Origin: Syntrophaceae bacterium | GTDB lineage: Bacteria; Desulfobacterota; Syntrophia; Syntrophales; PHBD01 | Assembly: GCA_013177825.1 (NCBI GenBank) | Contig: JABLXX010000008.1 | Location: 62,001 to 126,000, forward strand | DNA: 64,000 nucleotides | Reading direction: 5' to 3' | Translations under genes and position numbers: made by a program | Shown here: piece by piece, positions 36,545 to 44,347 of the stretch | Layout of the letters: each line of letters begins with the position of its first letter | Numbering within the stretch: the first letter of the stretch is position 1 | The notes under the pieces: generated by a model | Told to the model about the DNA's origin: nothing | Databases searched by the model: none | Seen by the model: only the letters and a program-made list of their open reading frames with translations

Positions 36545-37540
36545 ATGATTACACGCAATCTTGGGAAATCAGCGATTTCCGTATCGGCCATCGGATTGGG
36601 CTGCATGGGTCTCTCCGAGTTTTACGGGCCGCCCGCGCAGGAGAAGGAAGCCATTTATTTACTCCACGGGGCGGTAGACCTGGGAGTGACCCACTTTGAC
36701 ACCGCGGAGATCTACGGCCAGGGGCGCAACGAGCAATTGCTGGGCAAGGCCTTTGCCGGGCGCTGGGAGAAAATCGTGCTGGCCACCAAGTTCGGGCCCC
36801 AGAGGGATCCGGCCACGGGTGCCTTTCTGGGAGTGGACGGCTCCCCGGCCAATGTCCGCAGCTCCTGCGAAAAGAGCCTTCGGCGACTGGGCACGGACAG
36901 GATCGACCTGTACTATCTCCACCGGGTGGATCCATCGACGCCGATCGAGGAAACGGTGGGAGAGATGGCGAAGCTGGTTCAAGAGGGCAAAATCGGGGCG
37001 GTCGGGTTGTCGGAGGCCTCGGCCGAGACGATCAAGCGGGCCAACGCCGTTTATCCCGTTGCCGCCCTTCAGACCGAGTATTCGATTTTCAGCCGGGATG
37101 TCGAGCGGGACATCCTTCCCACGTGCAAGGAGCTGAACATCAGTCTGGTCGCTTACTCACCCCTGGGCCGGGGAATGCTGACGGGCCGCTATACCTCGAC
37201 CGGCGAGTTGCCCACCGGCGAGACGGATTACCGGGCCCAGATGCAGCCCCGATTCCAGCCGGGCAATATCGAGGCCAACCTCAAACTGGTGGAGGCCATC
37301 AAGGAAGTGGCCAAGAGAACGGGATGCGCCGCGGCGCAGGTTGCCCTAGCCTGGGTGCTCGGCCAGGGGGATCATGTTGTCGCCATTCCCGGCACCACCA
37401 GGCTCGCCAATCTGGAGACCAATCTGGGGGCGCTTGACTGCCGGCTGACCGATGAAGACCGGGGGGTGCTCGACAAGCTGGCCGACAAGGTCCTGGGGGA
37501 TCGGTACTCCCCTGGAGAGATGGCGGGGGTCAACCGATGA
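36545..37540 (+). CDS. Aldo/keto reductase
   Basis: A 331-residue NADPH-dependent oxidoreductase. The active-site residues are D and Y in FDTAEIYGQGRNE, K in VLATKFG and H in YYLHRVD, the full AKR tetrad. The GLSEAS and YSPLGRGMLTG motifs match AKR13-like (YakC) enzymes that reduce aldehydes such as methylglyoxal. AAAGGAGG precedes the ATG at 36545; the frame starting at 36500 is not used. GC content is high again compared with its left neighbour. Monocistronic. Confidence 0.95.
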   Translation: MITRNLGKSAISVSAIGLGCMGLSEFYGPPAQEKEAIYLLHGAVDLGVTHFDTAEIYGQGRNEQLLGKAFAGRWEKIVLATKFGPQRDPATGAFLGVDGSPANVRSSCEKSLRRLGTDRIDLYYLHRVDPSTPIEETVGEMAKLVQEGKIGAVGLSEASAETIKRANAVYPVAALQTEYSIFSRDVERDILPTCKELNISLVAYSPLGRGMLTGRYTSTGELPTGETDYRAQMQPRFQPGNIEANLKLVEAIKEVAKRTGCAAAQVALAWVLGQGDHVVAIPGTTRLANLETNLGALDCRLTDEDRGVLDKLADKVLGDRYSPGEMAGVNR

Positions 37541-37893
37541 GCGTTCCGTGAGGGGCCGTTTTACGTTGCTGTAAGACGAAGTTCGGTTGACACCTTTTGT
37601 AAAGATGGTAACAGAAGATTTCTTCCTGAAAGAGAGTACGACGTGATTTTCAGGGGAATGCTCGCTTTCAAACGGCATTCTTTTTTTCTGTTGCCATCTT
37701 TCCCACATTTTACCAACATGTCTTTTGGTCCATATTAGCACAAAACACCAAATGGCGTAATTTCTATATGTTAATTTTTTAGGCGTAATATCCTCTTTTT
37801 TATTTTCCGTGATATTTTGTAGCAAACACAAAATATCGGGAAAGACCAAATTGGTATATTGATTGTTAGCGATAAATCAGAAACGGAGAAGAA
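37541..37893. other. AT-rich intergenic region with 10-bp inverted repeat
   Basis: About 350 bases; base composition falls sharply toward the GNAT gene. GATATTTTGT-AGCAAAC-ACAAAATATC (37811-37837) is a perfect 10-bp inverted repeat 56 bases before the ATG and may be an operator or the trace of a mobile element. No gene is seen. Confidence 0.5.
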
Positions 37894-38430
37894 ATGAAAA
37901 TTCGAGAAGCAACCGATTCAGACTTCAGTGATGTATTTTTAGTTGAGAAAGATGCGTTTGGATATGACAAAGAGGCAAATCTCGTAAAAGATCTATTAAG
38001 TGATTCGAGTGCAAAACCTCTATATTCTTTCCTTGCTTTCAATAACGATAGAGCTGTAGGGCATATTTTGTTTACATCGGCACGCATCGAAGGCGAACAT
38101 AATGGCTTATCTATATCGCTCTTAGCTCCTTTAGCGGTACTCCCTGATTTTCAAAAACAAGGTGTAGGGGGTAAGCTCATCGCGCATGGATTACAGCACT
38201 TAACAAACTCTGGCGTTGATTTAGTCTTTGTGCTTGGGCACCCTGGTTATTATCCCCGTTATGGTTTCAAGCCTGCCGGTGTTCAGGGATTTGAAGCCCC
38301 TTATCCAATCCCAGAAGAGCATGCTAATGCATGGATGGTTCAGGAATTACGCCCAGGGGTGATAGGTAGCGTATCTGGTAAAGTTAAATGCGCGGATATG
38401 TTGAATAAACCTGAACATTGGCGAGAATAG
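37894..38430 (+). CDS. GNAT-family N-acetyltransferase
   Basis: A 178-residue acetyltransferase. The CoA-binding motif is VLPDFQKQGVGGKLI (Q/RxxGxG/A as QKQGVGG) and the C-terminal half has LVFVLGHPGYYPRYGFKPA, as in YhbS-like members. It may acetylate a small molecule or a protein. GGAGAAGAA precedes the ATG. The gene is AT-rich and stands alone between higher-GC genes, which suggests transfer. No integron attachment site could be shown next to it. Confidence 0.9.
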   Translation: MKIREATDSDFSDVFLVEKDAFGYDKEANLVKDLLSDSSAKPLYSFLAFNNDRAVGHILFTSARIEGEHNGLSISLLAPLAVLPDFQKQGVGGKLIAHGLQHLTNSGVDLVFVLGHPGYYPRYGFKPAGVQGFEAPYPIPEEHANAWMVQELRPGVIGSVSGKVKCADMLNKPEHWRE

Positions 38431-38676
38431 AGGTGTCCTTGCGGGATCATCTATTGGTTTGAATGGAGCCCTGAAGAGATCGATCCCAGCCCTCTAAATT
38501 CGCTGGTCAACAGTTGCAACGGCCATCATTTGGCTTCGTTGCACATCCTTCTTCCCGATCGGATTGTCGTCTGTCGTTGCGCTTCCTACCCCCACCCGAC
38601 GTTAAAGCTGAGCGGAAGCCAAAGGCCCCTTGCCTTGGCTCTCCGCTTGAACCAAGGCTTCGGCATCGCTGCAACA

Positions 38677-39384
38677 TTAGCGGACAGCCCACCCCCCGCA
38701 GATCGGGAACACCTGGCCAACAAAGCAATCGGCAGCGTCACTGCAAAGGTAAGCCGCAAATTCGGCGTCCTCCCTTGCGGAGACAAGGCGGCCCAGTGGA
38801 ACCTCGCGTTTCAAGCGTTCCTGAAAGCGAGGATTTTGCTGAACCTCTTCCGGGAAGTAAGTCGGGTTGTCCACGAAGTTCTGCGCGATGGCATTGACCT
38901 GGATATTGTGCTGGGCAAGCTCGACGCCGACCGCCTGCACGTAGGCGAGTTGCGCACCCCGGGCGGCGCTGTAGGTAGACGCCCGTCGTATGCCGCGAAG
39001 CGCAGAGGCGCTTCCAATCACCAGGATCTTGCCACGGCCTCGAGCAATCATTCCGGGAACGATTGCCCGAACAAGCCTGGGCAGCGGATCAACCATAACG
39101 GCGAAGGTTTGCCGCCATTCGACATCTGTTACCTCCGCAGCGGGCGTGCTCGGTGCCGGAATGGCAAGATTTGCGACAAGGACGTCAATTGCTCCCGAGG
39201 TGGCGACAAGATTCTCAACTGCACCCGGATCTGACAGAAGAGCCTCACTGGCAACAACTTCCGCGCCGCGTTCCGTGAGGACCTGGCAGAGCATGGGCCC
39301 CATGAAATCCCCAGCCTGCGTTACGAGAATTCGTTTGCCTTGAAGTATTCCCGCTCGTTCTTTGTTTGTCTCGCCGAATTCCAT
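38677..39384 (-). CDS. Putative halohydrin dehalogenase (SDR-derived)
   Basis: A 235-residue SDR-fold protein lacking the cofactor Gly motif. In its place is T-x4-F-x-G (T22, F27, G29 in TQAGDFMG), and the catalytic set is S125-x12-Y138-x3-R142 (GSASALRGIRRASTYSAAR), with Arg where SDRs have Lys. Those two motifs define halohydrin dehalogenases, which turn vicinal haloalcohols into epoxides and halide and need no NAD(P). NFVDNPTYFP also fits the halide-pocket loop. GGAGGT lies before the ATG at 39384; the earlier TTG codon is less likely. Neighbours do not show a halo-organic pathway, so the natural substrate is unknown. Confidence 0.85.
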   Translation of the reverse strand: MEFGETNKERAGILQGKRILVTQAGDFMGPMLCQVLTERGAEVVASEALLSDPGAVENLVATSGAIDVLVANLAIPAPSTPAAEVTDVEWRQTFAVMVDPLPRLVRAIVPGMIARGRGKILVIGSASALRGIRRASTYSAARGAQLAYVQAVGVELAQHNIQVNAIAQNFVDNPTYFPEEVQQNPRFQERLKREVPLGRLVSAREDAEFAAYLCSDAADCFVGQVFPICGGWAVR

Positions 39385-39662
39385 ACGGACCTCCAAAGCG
39401 TGTATTCCATTCTTCGCCCGTGAAAAAACGTTATTGCAAGCCGTTCAAAAAAGAAAGCCGGTTGTTCAAAAGGAACTGCCGCCGCTCAACACACACTGCC
39501 CGACCACATCAAAAACCCCTGTTTTTAATGCAGCATACGCCTTGACGGGAAAAGTCATCCCTCCTATACTCCGAACCGCCAACAGCAGTACCTTATCATC
39601 GAAAATAAAACGCACTGTCCGATATGAATCGTTCGGACGGGATTGATAAAGGAGATATACGC

Positions 39663-40418
39663 ATGGACATGTTGAGGTTCTTTAACATCATTCATCTAGA
39701 GCACATTCTCTTAAACCCGATGAGTCTTGAGAAACTGGAACAGCTGATCACACTTCTGACTCTGAAACCCGAGGCACGCGTGCTTGATATCGCCACTGGA
39801 AAGGGCGAGTTTCTCATCCGGCTTGCAGAGCGGAACCGGCAAATGACAGGGACAGGAGTTGATCTCTCTCCCTACTTCATTGCCGATGTCAAAAAGAAGC
39901 ATCAGGAACGTGTTCCGGATGCCCAACTCCATTTCCTGGAGATGGACGGGGCCGAGTATGTCCCGGAGACCTTGCAGAGCTTTGATCTGGCAGCCTGCAT
40001 CGGTGCGAGCTGGATTTTTGGCGGGCATCGAGGGACGCTGAGCGCGCTGCAGAAGATGGCAGCCCCGGAAAGCTGGATCGTTGTGGGAGAGCCGTACTGG
40101 CGGCATGAGCCGGAACAGGAGTATTTAGAAGCGATCGAAATGGCACGGAGCGACCTCGGAACACATGATCAGAATGCAGATGCCGGGCGAGACCTCGGAT
40201 TGGAGCTGGTCTACACGCTCGTGAGCAGCCAGGATGACTGGGATCGATATGAAGGGTTGCAGTGGTATGCCGCGGAAACCTGGGCGAGTGATCATCGGGA
40301 CGATCCGGATGTGGAGACCGTGCTGAAGCGAGTGCGAGAGAGTAAGACCGCGTATCTGCGGTGGGGACGGGAAACGCTGGGTTGGGCGATTTATGTGTTC
40401 AAGAAGGGAGGGGTATAG
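39663..40418 (+). CDS. Class I SAM-dependent methyltransferase
   Basis: A 251-residue methyltransferase. Motif I is VLDIATGKGEFLIRLAE, the acidic end of the second strand is TGVDLSPYF, and motif IV is FDLAACIGASWIFGG. It belongs to the small-molecule type; the acceptor is unknown. AAGGAG at eight bases supports the ATG at 39663. It is divergent from the halohydrin dehalogenase gene, with ~280 bases between. Confidence 0.93.
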   Translation: MDMLRFFNIIHLEHILLNPMSLEKLEQLITLLTLKPEARVLDIATGKGEFLIRLAERNRQMTGTGVDLSPYFIADVKKKHQERVPDAQLHFLEMDGAEYVPETLQSFDLAACIGASWIFGGHRGTLSALQKMAAPESWIVVGEPYWRHEPEQEYLEAIEMARSDLGTHDQNADAGRDLGLELVYTLVSSQDDWDRYEGLQWYAAETWASDHRDDPDVETVLKRVRESKTAYLRWGRETLGWAIYVFKKGGV

Positions 40419-40547
40419 CTCCTTTCTTGTCGGCTGACGCGCCTTATCGGGCATGCCTACGACTCCTGTACTCCAAACCGTCAACAGAAGTATCTTGTGA
40501 GTGATCGAACCAAAGAAAAGAATTAATGAAATGGAGGACGCTGTAAG

Positions 40548-41681
40548 ATGAACTATTCTTTCTTCAGGAAGAATGCAGAAAAAGTCAGGCAGGCGATGCA
40601 GAAAGAGGGAATCGATGTGTTGATCCTGACGCATCAGCAAAAGTACTCCTATGTCGCCGGAACGTTCCACAACGACTTCAACCTCGGGAACTGCCTGTTC
40701 GTGTGGGCAAAGGAAGAGCCCACGCTCCTCGTCTCGCTTGCGGAGATGGGCAGGCTCATGACGGAGGGGTACATCAAGGACATTCGCTTCTGGATGCCCG
40801 CGTATGCCGGTATCGAGCCCATCAGCTTTCTGGACACGGCTGTCACGATCCTTCGTGAGCGCGAATGCCACAACAAGGTGATTGCCGTGGAAATGCCGTC
40901 CATTGCCTACCTGATGTACGACCACCTCGCCAAAAATCTGCCCGATGCAACCATCGTGGATGGCGAAAAGATGATCAACGACGTCATGATGAAAAAGGAT
41001 GAAGAGGAGCTGGCGTTGATTCGCCGAGCCTGCGGCATCGCCGATGCGGGCACCAGCAAAATCCTTGAAAACGTGCGGGTCGGAGTTACCGAGGCGGAGC
41101 TGATCGGCCATGCCGAGCTTGAAATGCGGAGGCTGGGCGCCTCCTATTACTACACGCCGAACCAGTGCCTCTTTACATCCCAGATGGGCTACGGCGATCA
41201 CCTGCCGACCGACAGGATTCTCGTAAACGGAGACCGGATCTATTACGATCTGCATCCCGTCTGGGATGAATACCGCACGGACAGCTTCCGGACGCTGGCG
41301 TTTGGGAAACAGTCAAAGGATTACATGAAGATGGTCGATTTTATCAGGCCGGTCATCGAGGAATTGAACGGGATGTTTGTGCCCGGTGCGAGCACCAAGG
41401 AAATCGAGAAATGGTATATCAGCCGTCTCGCAGAGGGAGGCTATCCGGATTTCGGATCCGTTCCTCTCGGGCACGGCATCGGCACAGGCCATCTGCCTCC
41501 GACGTTTTGCCATGACGACGACTACATCCTTGAAGAAAACGTCATGATCGTTCCCTGTGCGCATATCTACGATTTCAAGACCAATTGCGGTGTCTTCGCC
41601 CTGGAATACGTCGTTTGCGTGAAACCCGGAAAAGCGGAGGTCTTTACGAAATACCCGCTGGATTTGATTACCATCGAATAG
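40548..41681 (+). CDS. M24-family (creatinase/aminopeptidase-fold) protein with a changed metal ligand
   Basis: A 377-residue pita-bread-fold protein. The N-terminal creatinase-type domain (~1-145) is followed by the M24 catalytic domain. Expected ligands are present as D in YYDLHPV, D in YRTDSFRT, H in LGHGIGTGH and the final E in FALEYVVCV. The usual first Glu (in IEPG) is not there: the segment reads NVMIVPCAHIY. With one ligand lost it may be a lyase or hydrolase rather than a prolidase. It follows the methyltransferase gene by 129 bases on the same strand. Confidence 0.88.
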   Translation: MNYSFFRKNAEKVRQAMQKEGIDVLILTHQQKYSYVAGTFHNDFNLGNCLFVWAKEEPTLLVSLAEMGRLMTEGYIKDIRFWMPAYAGIEPISFLDTAVTILRERECHNKVIAVEMPSIAYLMYDHLAKNLPDATIVDGEKMINDVMMKKDEEELALIRRACGIADAGTSKILENVRVGVTEAELIGHAELEMRRLGASYYYTPNQCLFTSQMGYGDHLPTDRILVNGDRIYYDLHPVWDEYRTDSFRTLAFGKQSKDYMKMVDFIRPVIEELNGMFVPGASTKEIEKWYISRLAEGGYPDFGSVPLGHGIGTGHLPPTFCHDDDYILEENVMIVPCAHIYDFKTNCGVFALEYVVCVKPGKAEVFTKYPLDLITIE

Positions 41682-42216
41682 AATGATTCAGCCCCACCGC
41701 CCATGCAGGACAAGCTTCTGCATGGGCGAATCCATTCCGGGGTCATAACACCTTACATTTCCTGCATCAATTCTTGGAAAGAGGTGTTGTGTCCCCGGAA
41801 AATCCTTCTGCGCAGGCCCTTCCCTTCCAGTGAAAGTCCTCTTTCGTCCCCTTGTGGCACCGGAGCTTGTCCAAGTCCACCAGTGCGAAAGCCCCGTCAG
41901 CTTCTGCGGACATCACGATTTTCGCCGTCTTTCAATCAGCGGGATCATGAACAGGAGGCCATCTATAAGGGTGCAAAGCATGACAAATCTTGTGACAAAT
42001 ATTGTGACATCATTCATCATGCACATTGACTCATCAGTCTGTATTCATGCATTATTCTTGTGACAATTTCTCTGACATTTCTCTTGACGCCAAGGTCATG
42101 CCATGCTACGCATTCCCTGCCGGGCGGAACATGTTAGCTCAACATCTTGTGTGACAAATATCGAAGGCGTTTCACCTTAACATATTATTTTCATACAGAA
42201 TAATGGTGACAAAAAC
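41682..42216. other. Intergenic region with TGTGACA repeats upstream of fic
   Basis: The heptamer TGTGACA occurs at 41991-41997, 42003-42009, 42059-42065 and 42150-42156, and GGTGACA at 42206-42212, with further TGACA copies between. All are on the + strand and within 230 bases of the fic start. A cluster of direct repeats next to a Fic gene is likely a regulator-binding array. The left half of the region shows nothing. Confidence 0.55.
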
Positions 42217-43356
42217 ATGGACGAAAACAGTGTCAGGAAAGTCATGACGTTCAAATCGGGCAATTTCGCATTCAGCTCGAAATATGATGCTCAAAAAATT
42301 AACCCTCTGATACTGGAGGGAAGAATGTCATATGAAGCAATCGCCGATCTGCCGATTCTGCCTGAATGGTCAACCTATCTGGAAGAGGAATTGATCCGCA
42401 GGTCGATATTCAGCACGGCTGCCATCGAAGGCAATCCCTTAAAAGAAGAGGAAGTTGGAATAATTATAAAAGATACAGGGAATGATGGAAAGGCCAGCCA
42501 AGTTGAAAAGGAAATAATCAACCTGAAAAATGCGTATGCCTATGTGAAAAAACACGATGCATCAGGCGATGCCGCTCAAATATCGGAAGTTACCATCAGA
42601 GACCTTCATAAAATCATAACGGATGGGCTCGATTATCAGGATAACGTCCCAGGCAATTACAGAAACCACGTGGTGAAAGTCGGCGACAATGAACATGGTG
42701 GAATATACACGCCGCCAAAGTGTTTGCCCGATATACAAAACTTAATGAAGGAATTCATCGCATGGATCAACTCGGATCAAATCATGCAATTGGATACGCT
42801 TGTGAGAGCCGCATTGGCCCACTATCACTTAGGGTTGATTCATCCTTTTGGAAATGGCAACGGAAGGACCATTCGGATTGTTGAGGCTATTATAATTAGG
42901 AAATCCGGCATTAAATACGTTCCAACCATGCTTTCAAATTACTACTACCGAAATATCCATCATTATTATTCAGCTTTTTCCATGGCCAGAAAAAACGTCG
43001 GTAATGACATATCGGCCTTTCTTACATTCGTGATGAATGGAGTTATTGAATCGCTTGCTGAAATCAAGCGTAACGTAACATTCATGATTAAATTTCTCGT
43101 CATGAGGGATTACTATTCTTCTCTCAGGTCCAGTAAAATCATCACCCAGAGACAGCATGACCTGTTAACGATCATGCTGGATACCTTCAAGAGTGTATCC
43201 TTAAAGGATCTTTTCTCTGTTTCCCCATATAACGCACTATATCGGAATGTGAGCGAAAGAACGGCCAGGAGAGACTTAAGTAAGTTGGTAGAGATGTCCC
43301 TTATGAAGCAAGAAGATGACGGCTCTTATAATCTGAATATTAGAACGCTCGGATAG
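42217..43356 (+). CDS. Fic-domain protein (class II)
   Basis: A 379-residue protein that would transfer AMP (or another nucleotide part) to target proteins. The Fic motif HPFGNGNGRT is intact (H209). An inhibitory helix motif T67-AAI-E71-G is present near the N-terminus, so it autoinhibits as class II Fic proteins do. The C-terminal ~80 residues form a winged helix (RTARRDLSKLVEMSLMKQE), so it may regulate its own gene, perhaps at the TGTGACA repeats. It is AT-rich. It is convergent with the FRG gene, with ~100 bases between. Confidence 0.93.
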   Translation: MDENSVRKVMTFKSGNFAFSSKYDAQKINPLILEGRMSYEAIADLPILPEWSTYLEEELIRRSIFSTAAIEGNPLKEEEVGIIIKDTGNDGKASQVEKEIINLKNAYAYVKKHDASGDAAQISEVTIRDLHKIITDGLDYQDNVPGNYRNHVVKVGDNEHGGIYTPPKCLPDIQNLMKEFIAWINSDQIMQLDTLVRAALAHYHLGLIHPFGNGNGRTIRIVEAIIIRKSGIKYVPTMLSNYYYRNIHHYYSAFSMARKNVGNDISAFLTFVMNGVIESLAEIKRNVTFMIKFLVMRDYYSSLRSSKIITQRQHDLLTIMLDTFKSVSLKDLFSVSPYNALYRNVSERTARRDLSKLVEMSLMKQEDDGSYNLNIRTLG

Positions 43357-43458
43357 AGGATTTAACGATGTCATCTACTGGCTTACGTCTTGCTCTTATC
43401 ATTAATAAATCGTCAAGATTCAAGCTACTGCAAATTTCATTTTATAGTAACATAATTG

Positions 43459-44286
43459 TCAGCATATTTTTTCCAATAGTTTAATATTATGCATAACTTC
43501 GTATCTAAGTGAACGACAAAATCCTTCCAAACCAGGGAAAAGCGATTTTGTTGTTATATTCATTCTCTGAAGTCTTATATTTCCTTCTAAACGTAATGAC
43601 GATGGTATAATAATTTTTTTGCATGCTATTCTCTTAAGATTGTAATGCTTTAGAATTTCATTAAATGTTTCATAGTTATTACTTGGCACTAAAAAAAGCC
43701 CTTGCTGTGCTAATATTCTTTCAGTTTTTAGTGAAGGGTCAAAAGGAATAATGAAAGACCTATCTCCTTTACGATTAGCGAATACTTCTTTAGCGAAATC
43801 TTCTCCAGAGAAATATTCTTCGTCAAACTCTTTTAATATTTTGTGATTGAATGCAAAAACACAACAATCAGTGCTGCCCTTTTCTAGGGCGAAATACATT
43901 GCAATATAGGGCGATAGCGTCACATCAAGGAGCCTTGTCGGGGTACCATAATGCTGCATTATCGCATTCCATTCTAGACGATTTGTGTGTTTATCATTTA
44001 TTTCTGGGAGAGAATGTTTTAAATATAGATGTGCTGTTGATTGAAACTTTTCAAGAAGTATCTCCTCCCTTCTATCTTTAACTAGTTTTTGCCTTTTCCC
44101 TTTTTTCTTTTCAATTAAATCCTCTACTTCTTCCAGCATTCTGTATAAAGATGTTTTAAGTTCAAAAGAAGCATCATAATGGCCACGAAAGACCCATGTT
44201 CTAAAATCTAGTTCTCTTACTGCTTCGTCAAAGTCTTCCCATTTACAAATTTTAATTTCTTCATAACCTGATGATTTTTTTATCAT
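43459..44286 (-). CDS. FRG-domain protein
   Basis: A 275-residue protein with an FRG domain: WVFRGHYDASFELKTSLYRM near the N-terminus and MQHYGTPTRLLDVTLSPYIA in the middle, then AMYFALEKGS. The domain is named for the Phe-Arg-Gly seen at 33-35. It occurs in conflict or defence-type loci and has no proven reaction. There is no membrane segment. The KAP NTPase gene ends 61 bases upstream on the same strand, so the two form an operon and likely act together. AT-rich (~35% GC by eye). Confidence 0.88.
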   Translation of the reverse strand: MIKKSSGYEEIKICKWEDFDEAVRELDFRTWVFRGHYDASFELKTSLYRMLEEVEDLIEKKKGKRQKLVKDRREEILLEKFQSTAHLYLKHSLPEINDKHTNRLEWNAIMQHYGTPTRLLDVTLSPYIAMYFALEKGSTDCCVFAFNHKILKEFDEEYFSGEDFAKEVFANRKGDRSFIIPFDPSLKTERILAQQGLFLVPSNNYETFNEILKHYNLKRIACKKIIIPSSLRLEGNIRLQRMNITTKSLFPGLEGFCRSLRYEVMHNIKLLEKIC

Positions 44287-44347
44287 TATTATTTATCCTC
44301 AAGTAATTATACATTCTCAACAGCTGTTTATCGATCGTATCTTGTCG

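Noticed and set aside
37894-38676. Integron cassette around the GNAT gene
   Set aside because: GTTA-type cores and imperfect repeats occur near 38600, but no attC with both core sites and no integrase was seen.
40548-41681. DMSP lyase DddP
   Set aside because: It shares the M24 fold with altered ligands, but I cannot see DddP-specific residues, so a lyase name is not supported.
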